Shown here: positions 50,701 to 58,875 of the stretch, in pieces | How positions within the stretch are numbered: the first letter of the stretch is position 1 | Layout: the number at the start of each line of letters is the position of its first letter | NCBI GenBank assembly: GCA_035267045.1 | Contig: DATFMH010000238.1 | Location: 1 to 64,000 of the forward strand | Length of the DNA: 64,000 bases | Direction of reading: 5' to 3' | Origin: DATFMH01 sp035267045 | Lineage (GTDB): Bacteria; Bacteroidota; Rhodothermia; Balneolales; DATFMH01 | Notes under the pieces: model-generated | What the model was told of the DNA's origin: nothing | The model's input: the letters and a program-made list of their open reading frames with translations, nothing else | The model's database searches: none | Translations under genes and position numbers: made by a program

Positions 50701-50819
50701 TGACAATTTCAAATGCCTTAAAATGGGGAACAAGTCCTGAAAATCCGGCTTTTGGAAATGCCGGAGGGTACTATCCCGGTACAAAAAGCTACACAATGGG
50801 CATAAATCTGAAATTCTAA
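47739..50819 (+). CDS. SusC/RagA-family TonB-dependent receptor 1
   Basis: A 1026-residue outer-membrane importer. After a signal peptide (to about residue 38, VYAQ) comes a carboxypeptidase-regulatory-like domain (VKGKVVDSATKSPLPGVNIV), the conserved SusC stretch MVVVGYGEQKQ, the plug domain (RGINTIGNTNPLILVNGIEQ; SIYGSRGANGVILVTTK) and a long C-terminal beta-barrel. It works with the SusD-like lipoprotein encoded 18 bp downstream to take glycan fragments into the periplasm using TonB energy. The substrate is unknown; neighbouring enzymes suggest arabinose- or galactose-containing oligosaccharides. Confidence 0.95.
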   Translation: MKLIRKDSFFCLIRNLITKLIWAPVFIITLFIGTVYAQNMNSGHTVKGKVVDSATKSPLPGVNIVIKGTMHGTSTNKKGRYNLNNVQSSDTLVFSFIGYVTKFIPVKNRSTINVRLSQKTIHGKKMVVVGYGEQKQTSLTSSVSNVNVKNVKKQNLPDVRESLQGVSPGVTIQKNGGAPGSKNMQINIRGINTIGNTNPLILVNGIEQNLSDLNPDNIKSISVLKGAAATSIYGSRGANGVILVTTKQPQKGKLHVSYSGYYGIQTVAHKPPQLGLRASLNLINTEYKNQPNGKPKYTQQQIDQWVNSDNRFKYPEQNAFWNVLFRQAPVENHSLTFNGGNGNIQSRLSLNYNNEGGIIPNSNSRRYSINFDNNIDVTDHINVSANLLYRNKINEEPYGLNNDFPQIYFELWHWTEFTTPQYPNGTFGLSGLKTNPLMLADMSGWQHHVTDYAVGNLKANVDILPNLTYTFQFGGHISLASDKNYKNNFTELNYYNGNQVFDYGYNNSNVYNNRDSRWNMKNLLKYDLTIHKNQIHALLGYEQTKANYHWSNAYREQFYNNQITALNAASQNNWSNGGNNNERRLRSVFGRIHYSYANTYMIEANARYDGSSKFYGSNNQYSFFPSFSAGWRVSKENFWKPLKSIVNEFKLRGSWGKAGNNDVGLYTFFPALNHTTYDFGGNLVDGYVKTNISNKNLTWETTTQTDLGFDAQLFNGRFGVTFDWYKKKTTGILLTLPIPATVGLNPAPQNAGRVDNNGWELSLSYKDVVNKDLNFSVSGNISNNHNKVISLAGTGPYTGRTVKKVGVPLDSFWGYKILGLFQSKQEIANYPTYAGKNNTYPGDLKYADLNGDGKISSADKTVIGNGFPHYQFGLNGSVNYKEFDLSFFIQGVGQLTAQEGGPPQLGGAFQGFILKIAGDYWTPNNRHARFPRPQKFSHKNFQESSWWNINAAYVRLKNVQLGYTLPSRITKRVGISNLRFYVSGMNLLTISNALKWGTSPENPAFGNAGGYYPGTKSYTMGINLKF

Positions 50820-50837
50820 CAGTAAAATTATTCAGTC

Positions 50838-52442
50838 ATGTATTTTAAGAAATATTCAATATTACTTATAACGATGGCACTTTGTTTAGTTGCTGTTGGT
50901 TGTAAAGATAATTTGCTTCAAACAGTACCTAACGACCGGGTGTCTACAGCTACCTATTGGAAAACCACCAATGATGCAAAATTAGCAGTAAATAACCTGT
51001 ATAACTACCTCTATAACCCTGTTGATTTAATGAATTGGGCAGCCGTCTCGGATATAGCAACCGGTAATGGCGGGTTTAATGCGATAACGCACTACGAACA
51101 TGATATCGAAACTGCTGATGGCGGTTACGGCAGTTTTATATGGAATCATTCATATAAAGGTATCAGGGCATGTAATGAGTTTCTCACACACGTCCAGGAT
51201 ATCAAACCTCAAAGTAATGGTGATCAGAAAAAGCTTGCAGAGTACAAGGCTCAGGCCCGGTTTATGAGAGCTTATTTGTATACGTATCTGATCGAGTTTT
51301 TCGGTAATGTGCCGTTGATCAAGAAGCCCATATCGGTCAAAGATGCTAAAAAACTGACACGAACAGATAAAAGCAAGGTATGGGATTTCATTAGCAGTGA
51401 GTTGCAGGATGCTGCCGGTAATTTGCCAATAACTTATAATAACGATAATAAGGGGCGAATAACAAAAGGTGCCGCACTAGCCATGAAAGCCAGGGCGATG
51501 TTGTATGCCGGCAGGTATTCGGAAGCGGCAAAAGCGGCAAAAGCTGTAATGGATTTGGGAATCTATAGTATATATCCCAGTTATAAAGATCTGTTCAGTT
51601 ATAAGGCAGAAAATAATAGTGAAGTCATACTGGATAAAGAATTTATAAAGGATAACGAGCCACAGGGATTACTTGGTTATATTGGTCCGGGTTCCTTTCC
51701 ACATGTGGGTTCCGACCAGGAAGTTGTGCCATCAGCTAATATTGTCAATGCCTACCACATGAAGAGTGGTTTACCTATAACAGATCCAAGTAGTGGTTTT
51801 GATCCGAAACATCCATATCAGAACAGGGATCCGCGGTTAGATTACTCCATATTCGTTAAAGGCGATACCCTGCCGACCGGTATAGTGTATGATCCAAGAC
51901 CGGGTTTTGGAGGGGCTGATGATATCTCGAAAGGTTTCGGTACCACTCAAACCGGATTTAATATCGAAAAATATGTATCGAAACAGGATATACAAGCACC
52001 AACTAACAGTGGATTAAATATTATCCTGATACGATATGCAGAAGTCCTTCTGACCTATGCCGAGGCTAAGATCGAGATGAACGATATTGATCAGTCAGTC
52101 TATAACGCCATAAATAAAGTCAGACAGCGTCCGGATGTAAATATGCCCTCCATACAACCATCCAAAACGCAGGGTGAGATGAGAAAGATCGTTCGGCACG
52201 AAAGAGAAGTGGAATTAGCCTTCGAAGGCTTCCGTTTTTTTGATATCAAAAGATGGGGAATTGCCGAAAAGGTAATGAATGGTCCGATTAAAGGTATGAC
52301 CTATACTGACAAATCCGGCAATATGCAAACTGTAGTTTACAGTGATTTCAACCGAAAATTCGTTAAACGTGATTATCTGTGGCCCATACCTCAGAAAGAG
52401 TTGGACCTGGATCCTAAAATGAACCAGAATCCGGGTTGGTAA
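50838..52442 (+). CDS. SusD/RagB-family lipoprotein 1
   Basis: A 534-residue surface lipoprotein with lipobox LVAVGC (Cys22). The body is TPR-like helical (ARFMRAYLYTYLIEFFGNVPLI; AMKARAMLYAGRYSEAAKAA), with the SusD C-terminal part LIRYAEVLLTYAEAKIEMN, EVELAFEGFRFFDIKRWG and the ending QNPGW. It forms the lid of the SusC barrel and binds the incoming oligosaccharide. It is 18 bp after the first susC. Confidence 0.95.
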   Translation: MYFKKYSILLITMALCLVAVGCKDNLLQTVPNDRVSTATYWKTTNDAKLAVNNLYNYLYNPVDLMNWAAVSDIATGNGGFNAITHYEHDIETADGGYGSFIWNHSYKGIRACNEFLTHVQDIKPQSNGDQKKLAEYKAQARFMRAYLYTYLIEFFGNVPLIKKPISVKDAKKLTRTDKSKVWDFISSELQDAAGNLPITYNNDNKGRITKGAALAMKARAMLYAGRYSEAAKAAKAVMDLGIYSIYPSYKDLFSYKAENNSEVILDKEFIKDNEPQGLLGYIGPGSFPHVGSDQEVVPSANIVNAYHMKSGLPITDPSSGFDPKHPYQNRDPRLDYSIFVKGDTLPTGIVYDPRPGFGGADDISKGFGTTQTGFNIEKYVSKQDIQAPTNSGLNIILIRYAEVLLTYAEAKIEMNDIDQSVYNAINKVRQRPDVNMPSIQPSKTQGEMRKIVRHEREVELAFEGFRFFDIKRWGIAEKVMNGPIKGMTYTDKSGNMQTVVYSDFNRKFVKRDYLWPIPQKELDLDPKMNQNPGW

Positions 52443-52580
52443 TATATCAAGATAACAGGGCTCTGTTGAGATGATGGAGCCTTGTTCTAACTACAGTGTT
52501 TTTAAATGGCGGAATACAGATCACAAGTAACTACAAATAACAGCAGTTTATATAATCGAACATATAAACAGAAAGAAATT

Positions 52581-53204
52581 ATGAAACGTACGATAATAGG
52601 TTTATTGACTTTAACTTTTTTGACTTGTTTTCATATGCAGAATGTGAAAGCGCAATCGCAAGTCTCAGGTGGTATAAAAGGAGGTGTCTCCATTTTCAAT
52701 TTTACAGGAAAGGATGTAAGCGGTAGTGGTATTTATACTGCTCTGAATGGCGGGCTCTTTGTTGATTTTTCCCCTTCACGGGTATTTAGCGTACAACCTG
52801 AATTGAATGTTAAATCGGAAGGAGCCAATTACGGCATGATGATCAATGGATTTCCATACAGGAGAGCCAGGGTAACCTATTTGCAAGTTCCTATTCTTTT
52901 GAAATTATCGCCGTTTAATAACGGATCAAAACCGGCGGTTTCTCCCTCAATATTTGCAGGTCCGGCATTTAATGTAATGTTATTTAAACAGTTAAATGGA
53001 GAGGTCCTTCCGGATGTAACCGGGGGATACTCAATAGATCAAAATCCTAAACAAACAGCTTACAGTGTAATAGGTGGTGTAGGTGTTACTATAAAAAACT
53101 TATATATTATTGACCTGAGGTATGAAAAAGGTCTAACAAATGTATTTAAACAGGGTGATATCAAAAGCGGTGGCATTATGATAACAACGGGTTTTAAGTT
53201 CTAA
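52581..53204 (+). CDS. Outer-membrane beta-barrel protein (PorT-like)
   Basis: A 207-residue exported protein. The frame is open from 52506, but the ATG at 52581 starts a clean signal peptide (MKRTIIGLLTLTFLTCF to VKAQ) with gaaagaaatt ahead of it. The mature part SGGIKGGVSIFNFTG, repeated amphipathic strands and the C-terminal SGGIMITTGFKF fit the PorT/OmpW-like outer-membrane barrel group. It follows the first SusCD pair by 138 bp and may belong to that operon. Its function is unknown. Confidence 0.8.
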   Translation: MKRTIIGLLTLTFLTCFHMQNVKAQSQVSGGIKGGVSIFNFTGKDVSGSGIYTALNGGLFVDFSPSRVFSVQPELNVKSEGANYGMMINGFPYRRARVTYLQVPILLKLSPFNNGSKPAVSPSIFAGPAFNVMLFKQLNGEVLPDVTGGYSIDQNPKQTAYSVIGGVGVTIKNLYIIDLRYEKGLTNVFKQGDIKSGGIMITTGFKF

Positions 53205-53281
53205 AGCGATACAAATGTATTAAATCAAAATTACCTTAATAAACAGTAATATAACGTTCTTTTTATGAATCTTACTCAGGG

Positions 53282-53311
53282 GATTGGGCATTAAATAGTG
53301 AATGCCCAATC
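53282..53311. terminator. Hairpin after the first SusCD operon
   Basis: Perfect 11-bp stem (gattgggcatt at 53282-53292, aatgcccaatc at 53301-53311) with an 8-nt loop. No T-tract follows. Confidence 0.55.
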
Positions 53312-53790
53312 AACCCTCACGATTCAATCAATAACCTACACATAAATACGGTATTAAATTATATATTGGCTACCCATCGTAATGGATCGAAGGGTATTAC
53401 GACATTATAATCTCCCAAAGGATAATTTAACGATATGGGACATCTAATATTAGTGGGAAATCATATATTCATATCAATCCAGTGTAGTTCAAATATCACA
53501 AAAGCGACAAATCAGGAGGGATAACGAACAAGCAGGAGCTAACGATTTCCAGCTGATGATACCTGTACACTTCGCGAAACAGGATTAAGCAAATAAATAT
53601 TGTATATAAAAATCAGGTATGCATGGATTTAGTTGTTTTTTTAAAAAATTATTCTCATCACTGGAATAACGTATAATGAAACTATGTAATTGTCTGATAG
53701 GAGCTTAGAGTGATAATTTTATTAATTATGCCTCAGTATAAAAAGATTTGACTCTTCAATTTAAAAAGGGTAAAATAGTTGAAGCTGTGT

Positions 53791-53804
53791 TGTTAACGTT
53801 AACA
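53791..53804. promoter_or_regulatory. LacI-type operator upstream of the second susC
   Basis: TGTTAACGTTAACA is a perfect 14-bp palindrome and the best match to the shared consensus. Confidence 0.7.
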
Positions 53805-53889
53805 ATAATTTTTCAAAGAAGTTACTTTTGAATAAAGGTTGTGTTTAAGTTATAAGTCATTACTATCGGCTTTTTTTAATACCATTCAA

Positions 53890-53903
53890 AGATAACGTTA
53901 ACA
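53890..53903. promoter_or_regulatory. Second LacI-type operator upstream of the second susC
   Basis: AGATAACGTTAACA keeps the right arm and centre of the consensus with a weaker left arm. It lies about 100 bp after the perfect site. Confidence 0.5.
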
Positions 53904-53965
53904 TAAAGTAATTCACATATCACAATGATATGATTGAGATGATTGAAATGCTGTATTGAGCTTAA

Positions 53966-53973
53966 AAGCGCTT
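53966..53973. promoter_or_regulatory. AAGCGCTT palindrome near the second susC
   Basis: It sits about 80 bp before the susC start, closely matching the placement at the first susC. Confidence 0.4.
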
Positions 53974-54051
53974 CTAATTCTGATGTGAATACATACAGGA
54001 ATCAGAAATATACATCTGTAAAACTATCAATAATTACTAACAATTTGTTTT

Positions 54052-57000
54052 ATGATAACTAAATGTAAGAACATTATATACGGTGCACTTCGATTCCTTA
54101 CGGTAAGCTTTATTTGTGCTATTCTTGTTTCAGTGCTTCCCTCAGGGAATGTGTACGCGCAAAATTCAGGTATGGCCATAAAGGGAAAAGTAATTGATGC
54201 ACAGTCTCAAGCACCTTTACCGGGGGTTAACATTGTTGTAAAAGGTACAACAAATGGAACTGCTACCGGTAAAAATGGGAATTATCAGTTATCCAATGTG
54301 GGCAGAAATGATACGCTGGTTTATTCGTATATCGGATATGTAACCCAATTTATACCCGTTAACGGCAAAAGAGTTATAAATGTATCCCTGAAAACCAGGA
54401 CGATAAAAGGACAGGAAATGGTAGTCGTCGGTTATGGAGTGCAGAAAAAAAGTGACCTGACAGGATCCATTACGTCTATTCAAAGTAAAGATTTTAACAA
54501 AGGTGTACACACATCTGTAGATCAGTTACTTCAAGGTAAGGTTGCAGGGGCTAGAATTGTTGAAAACAGCGGAGAACCTGGAAGCGGTTTATCCGTCAGT
54601 ATTAGGGGAGCTAGCTCGGTTAACGCTGGAACAGGCCCATTATATGTGATAGATGGAATGCCCATTGATAATTCAAGTGCTGTTAGTGGAACGGGTTCCG
54701 GTTTTGTTGGTTCCAGGTCGGGAAGTAGTCCTTTGAGCTCTCTTAATCCGAATGATATTGCATCAATAGAGGTTTTGAAAGATGCTTCAGCAACAGCAAT
54801 ATATGGTGCGAGGGGGGCCAATGGTGTGATCATCATTACCACCAAGCATGGTACAAAAGGGAAAATGAAGGTTGATTATAACGCTTCTGCAGGCTTTCAA
54901 AGTCCTGCCAATACGATGAATGTTTTATCCCCCCAGCAATATAAGAGTGTAAAAAATGCCATAATCGCCGAAGGCGGGGGATCCCCGGCTGACAAAGTTG
55001 GAACATTAAGCAATAATGGTCAGGGCACCGATTGGCAGTCTCAAATCTATAATAACCAGGCCCTGATCCAAAATCAGAATTTATCCATTTCGGCAGGTAA
55101 TGATAAGACACAATATCTCATATCCCTGAATTATACCAATCAGGATGGGATTATTAAGACCTCGGGATTTAAGAGATACGGTGGACGCGTAAATCTGACT
55201 TCTGATCTAAATGATAAATTTCACGTTGGATTTAATTTAAGTGCAACCTATTCAAAGAATAATTTTGCACCTGTAGGATATGGTCTCAATGAATATGCAG
55301 GTGCGATGTATACCGCAATAAACTGGGACCCCAGTAAACCTGTATATGATTCCAATGGTAATTATTATGTAGATCCCACACTTTCCATGGACAATCCTTT
55401 AGCAATCATTCATGGTAGTAATTCTTATAAGAATACCTATCGCTATTTTGGTACTGCGTATGGTACGTATGATATTCTGCCGTATTTAAGTGTTAAAATT
55501 AATGTGGGTGGTGATGTAACAAGTCAACGAAGAGATACCTATATCAATCGTCTGACCAAAATTGGCCGGGCCACAGGTGGTGAAGCCACGATTTTACAGG
55601 GACAATTATCCAATTATCTGATCGAAGGTACTACTACTTTTCATAAGTCATTTGGTCCAAATGACTTAAAAGTGCTTGCTGGTATTACAACTCAAAAGTT
55701 CCTGACTGACCGATCGAGCGAATCTGCAAGTGGATTCTCATCCGATGCCACAACTACCAACAATATCGGCTTAGGTGATCAATTAACTTATGGTATTGGC
55801 AGTAGTAAATACGGTTCACGATTATTGTCATATATTGGCAGATTGAATTATACCTTTCATGATAAATACCTATTAACGGCAACTTTCAGAGCGGATGGAT
55901 CGTCCAAATTTGGCTCGAATCATAAGTATGGTTACTTCCCTTCATTTGCACTGGGTTGGAAACTTAAACAGGAAAAATTCCTGAAAAATGTGGATTTCAT
56001 AAGCAATATGAAATTGCGTGCAAGCTGGGGACAAACAGGTAATGATGAAATCGGTAATTTCCTGTCAATGACGACATTTGGCTCGGGAGCAAATGCCATA
56101 TGGAATAATAATCCAACTGTCGGTTTAAGTCCGACCCGTTTGCCTAATCCCAATATACAATGGGAAACCACAAATCAGACGGATATTGGCTTAGACTTCG
56201 GTTTCTTTAATGACAGGCTTAATGGTAGTATCGATTATTACCAAAAAAAGACATTTAATATGCTGTTGAACTTACCGGTTCCGAAATCTTCGGGTTTTGG
56301 TGTTCAAACTCAAAATATTGGAAGTATTAAAAACTCGGGATTTGAATTGTCTTTAACTTCTTATAATATCAGCAGTAGAAATCTGCAGTGGAATACCAAT
56401 CTGAATGTTTCAACCTTAAAGAATGAAGTAACAAATTTGGGTGGTATCCCACAAATTATAAGTGGCGGTGCTGGCTTTACGAATCAAATATTTGTAACTC
56501 AGGTCGGCTTGCCACTGCGTAGTTATTATGGCTATAAAGTAATCGGGGTATGGCAAAAAGGCGATGACTTCTCTAAAACTAAAGACAATGTTCATCCCGG
56601 AGATTTAAAATATCTGGATGTTAATGGTGATGGAACCGTTAATGCTGCCGACAGGGTACCGCTGGGAAGTTCTTTCCCCAAATATACGTTCTCATTAGAT
56701 AATACCTTCTCTTACAAAAACTTCTCACTCGATGTGTTTATTGAAGGTGTACAGGGGATTAAAATGTTGAACAACAACCTGGTTGATACCTATTTTCCGG
56801 TTCAATTCAGAAGAAATGTTATTGCAAAACCATACTTAAACAGATGGACACCTAGTAATCCTTCTAATAAATATCCTTCATTTGTAACACCATTAGACCA
56901 GGGACAAAAAGGGGTTAATTCTTACACGGTTGAGGATGCGTCTTATGTAAGACTGAAATCCGTACAACTCAGTTATACAGTGCCACGAGAAGCCCTGCAT

Positions 57001-57174
57001 AACGTGATTAATTCTTTAGAAATCTCCTTGACGGGTGAAAATCTCTATACACTGACCAATTATCAGGGAATAGATCCGGCTGTCAATTCAAATGGCAATG
57101 CCAATGCGCGAATCGATTACAACACATATCCGCTTCCCAGAACATTTACACTTGGTCTGAAATTAGGATTTTAA
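54052..57174 (+). CDS. SusC/RagA-family TonB-dependent receptor 2
   Basis: A 1040-residue outer-membrane importer with signal peptide (to VYAQ, about residue 37), carboxypeptidase-regulatory-like domain (IKGKVIDAQSQAPLPGVNIV), the SusC stretch MVVVGYGVQKK, plug (IRGASSVNAGTGPLYVIDGM; IYGARGANGVIIITTK) and beta-barrel ending TLGLKLGF. Its N-terminal domain is close to that of receptor 1, but the barrels differ considerably, so the two likely take different oligosaccharides. It precedes its SusD partner by 26 bp. Confidence 0.95.
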   Translation: MITKCKNIIYGALRFLTVSFICAILVSVLPSGNVYAQNSGMAIKGKVIDAQSQAPLPGVNIVVKGTTNGTATGKNGNYQLSNVGRNDTLVYSYIGYVTQFIPVNGKRVINVSLKTRTIKGQEMVVVGYGVQKKSDLTGSITSIQSKDFNKGVHTSVDQLLQGKVAGARIVENSGEPGSGLSVSIRGASSVNAGTGPLYVIDGMPIDNSSAVSGTGSGFVGSRSGSSPLSSLNPNDIASIEVLKDASATAIYGARGANGVIIITTKHGTKGKMKVDYNASAGFQSPANTMNVLSPQQYKSVKNAIIAEGGGSPADKVGTLSNNGQGTDWQSQIYNNQALIQNQNLSISAGNDKTQYLISLNYTNQDGIIKTSGFKRYGGRVNLTSDLNDKFHVGFNLSATYSKNNFAPVGYGLNEYAGAMYTAINWDPSKPVYDSNGNYYVDPTLSMDNPLAIIHGSNSYKNTYRYFGTAYGTYDILPYLSVKINVGGDVTSQRRDTYINRLTKIGRATGGEATILQGQLSNYLIEGTTTFHKSFGPNDLKVLAGITTQKFLTDRSSESASGFSSDATTTNNIGLGDQLTYGIGSSKYGSRLLSYIGRLNYTFHDKYLLTATFRADGSSKFGSNHKYGYFPSFALGWKLKQEKFLKNVDFISNMKLRASWGQTGNDEIGNFLSMTTFGSGANAIWNNNPTVGLSPTRLPNPNIQWETTNQTDIGLDFGFFNDRLNGSIDYYQKKTFNMLLNLPVPKSSGFGVQTQNIGSIKNSGFELSLTSYNISSRNLQWNTNLNVSTLKNEVTNLGGIPQIISGGAGFTNQIFVTQVGLPLRSYYGYKVIGVWQKGDDFSKTKDNVHPGDLKYLDVNGDGTVNAADRVPLGSSFPKYTFSLDNTFSYKNFSLDVFIEGVQGIKMLNNNLVDTYFPVQFRRNVIAKPYLNRWTPSNPSNKYPSFVTPLDQGQKGVNSYTVEDASYVRLKSVQLSYTVPREALHNVINSLEISLTGENLYTLTNYQGIDPAVNSNGNANARIDYNTYPLPRTFTLGLKLGF

Positions 57175-57200
57175 ATAAAAAATAAATTAAAGGTGATAAG

Positions 57201-58679
57201 ATGAGTTCTATTAATCGAAGTGAATTTTTGAAATTACTAGCAGGGGGAGGATTTGGGATGTTCTTCTTTAGCAGTTGCAAGAATATACTACAGGAACAGC
57301 CGTATTCCCAGATTGCACCGGGAAACCTGCTTACATCACAAGATGGAGTTACGGCCGTGCTAGCTTCTGCTTATGGTAATGCCAATGCTATATCGAAATA
57401 TTTTGTGAATGATTTAAGTGAATGGTGCACCGATTTATCATGGCAAACTAACGGCGGTGAAAACAGGGAAGCTGTTCTTTATATTAATTTTAACTGGGAT
57501 CCTTCGGCCGGTGGCTTAAATAATTATTATAATAATTATTATGGCGCTATTCGTGATGCGAATACTATTCTGGATAATAAAGACCAGATGAGCAAGATTG
57601 CTAATGCCGATGAATTAATTGCAGAAGCACGTTTTGTCAGAGCATTATCCTATCAATATTTGCACTTGATGTTTGGCCCGACGCCATTACGGAAAAGTAA
57701 CAACGACAAGTTGGATTTGCCCAAGGCTTCTGAGAGCGACATGCTTAGCTTTATTGAATCGGAATATAAAGCGGTTATATCGACTCTTCCGGATCCAGGT
57801 AAAGAAGCGGCTTATGGGCGGGCGACCAGTGGTGCAGCCCGCGGTTTGCTATGTAAGTTTTATTTGAATACCAAACAATGGCAAAAGGCAGCAGATATGG
57901 CCAAGGAAATTATAAATATGGGCTATTATAATCTGTTCCCAAACTTTATGGATATGCTTAAAGTATCGAATGAAGGCAACCGTGAAATGATTTGGGTATT
58001 TCCATATTCAGCTAAAGGTCATGGTGGCCAAGAGGCAAATCTTATTGCTAACGGCACGTTTCCACCTGGATTCCAAAAATGGCCCAGAACGGGATTGGTG
58101 ATGCAAAGTAATTGGAATAACTGGGCTTCCCAATATCGTCTTCGTGATGCATTTTATAATTCATTTGATCCAAACGATGATCGAATAAAACCCATCATGA
58201 CTGAATATATAAATGCCAAAGGCAATACGATTAACCTGTTAAATACCAAGGATGATACACGATCATTCCGGTACTGGCCTGATCCGAATGCCCAGGGTAA
58301 CTTTCATGGAAATGATATACCCGCTGTTCGTTATGCCGATATCCTTTTAACCAGGGCTGAAGCTCTCAATGAACTAAATGGTCCCAATCAAGAATCTATT
58401 GATCTGATTAACCAGGTCCGGACAAGGGCAGGTATGAGTAACTTGCAATTGTCCGGATTCTCATCCAAAGATGCTCTTCGGTCTCATATCCTGTTAGAAC
58501 GGGGATGGGAGTTTTATGACGAAGGTAAAAGGAGAGAAGATCTTATACGGATGGGAAAATTCATTGAATATGCACATAATCGTGGTGTCAGTCATGCTGA
58601 TTCCCATCAAGTATTATACCCGATACCGCAGCCTGCAATAGACGCAAATCCTAATTTAAAACAAAACCCAGGGTATTAA
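57201..58679 (+). CDS. SusD/RagB-family lipoprotein 2
   Basis: A 492-residue surface glycan-binding lipoprotein. The N-terminus NRSEFLKLLAGGG runs into a lipobox FFSSC (Cys26) and looks like a modified twin-arginine signal. Helical SusD blocks are ELIAEARFVRALSYQYLHLMF and GLLCKFYLNTKQWQKAADMA; the C-terminal part has VRYADILLTRAEALNELNG, RGWEFYDEGKRREDLIRMG and the ending KQNPGY. An aaaggtgataag ribosome-binding site precedes the ATG. Confidence 0.94.
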   Translation: MSSINRSEFLKLLAGGGFGMFFFSSCKNILQEQPYSQIAPGNLLTSQDGVTAVLASAYGNANAISKYFVNDLSEWCTDLSWQTNGGENREAVLYINFNWDPSAGGLNNYYNNYYGAIRDANTILDNKDQMSKIANADELIAEARFVRALSYQYLHLMFGPTPLRKSNNDKLDLPKASESDMLSFIESEYKAVISTLPDPGKEAAYGRATSGAARGLLCKFYLNTKQWQKAADMAKEIINMGYYNLFPNFMDMLKVSNEGNREMIWVFPYSAKGHGGQEANLIANGTFPPGFQKWPRTGLVMQSNWNNWASQYRLRDAFYNSFDPNDDRIKPIMTEYINAKGNTINLLNTKDDTRSFRYWPDPNAQGNFHGNDIPAVRYADILLTRAEALNELNGPNQESIDLINQVRTRAGMSNLQLSGFSSKDALRSHILLERGWEFYDEGKRREDLIRMGKFIEYAHNRGVSHADSHQVLYPIPQPAIDANPNLKQNPGY

Positions 58680-58722
58680 GAGGCGCTAAACCTCTTGTTA
58701 AGACAAAATCATAATAACCCTT

Positions 58723-58757
58723 GAGGCGAACTTTGGTATGTAAACAAAGTTCGCCTC
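58723..58757. terminator. Hairpin after the second SusCD pair
   Basis: Perfect 12-bp stem (gaggcgaacttt at 58723-58734, aaagttcgcctc at 58746-58757) with an 11-nt loop and no T-tract. It may end or attenuate the SusCD transcript ahead of the hydrolase genes. Confidence 0.6.
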
Positions 58758-58875
58758 TGATTTATGTCGTTTAGCTCAACAGGTCAGGATTCATCGAAGT
58801 CTGAAGATTCCTATACCTGGAAGGCTGGTATTGAATGAAAAATGGTGGCTAATATATCTAGTAAATGAGAAAAAA

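Larger units (their letters stand above)
53205..54051. other. Regulatory gap upstream of the second susC
   Basis: No gene in about 850 bp. It has a hairpin (53282-53311), two LacI-type operators (53791-53804 and 53890-53903) and an AAGCGCTT palindrome (53966-53973). The remaining part, 53312-53790, shows nothing I can identify. Confidence 0.55.
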
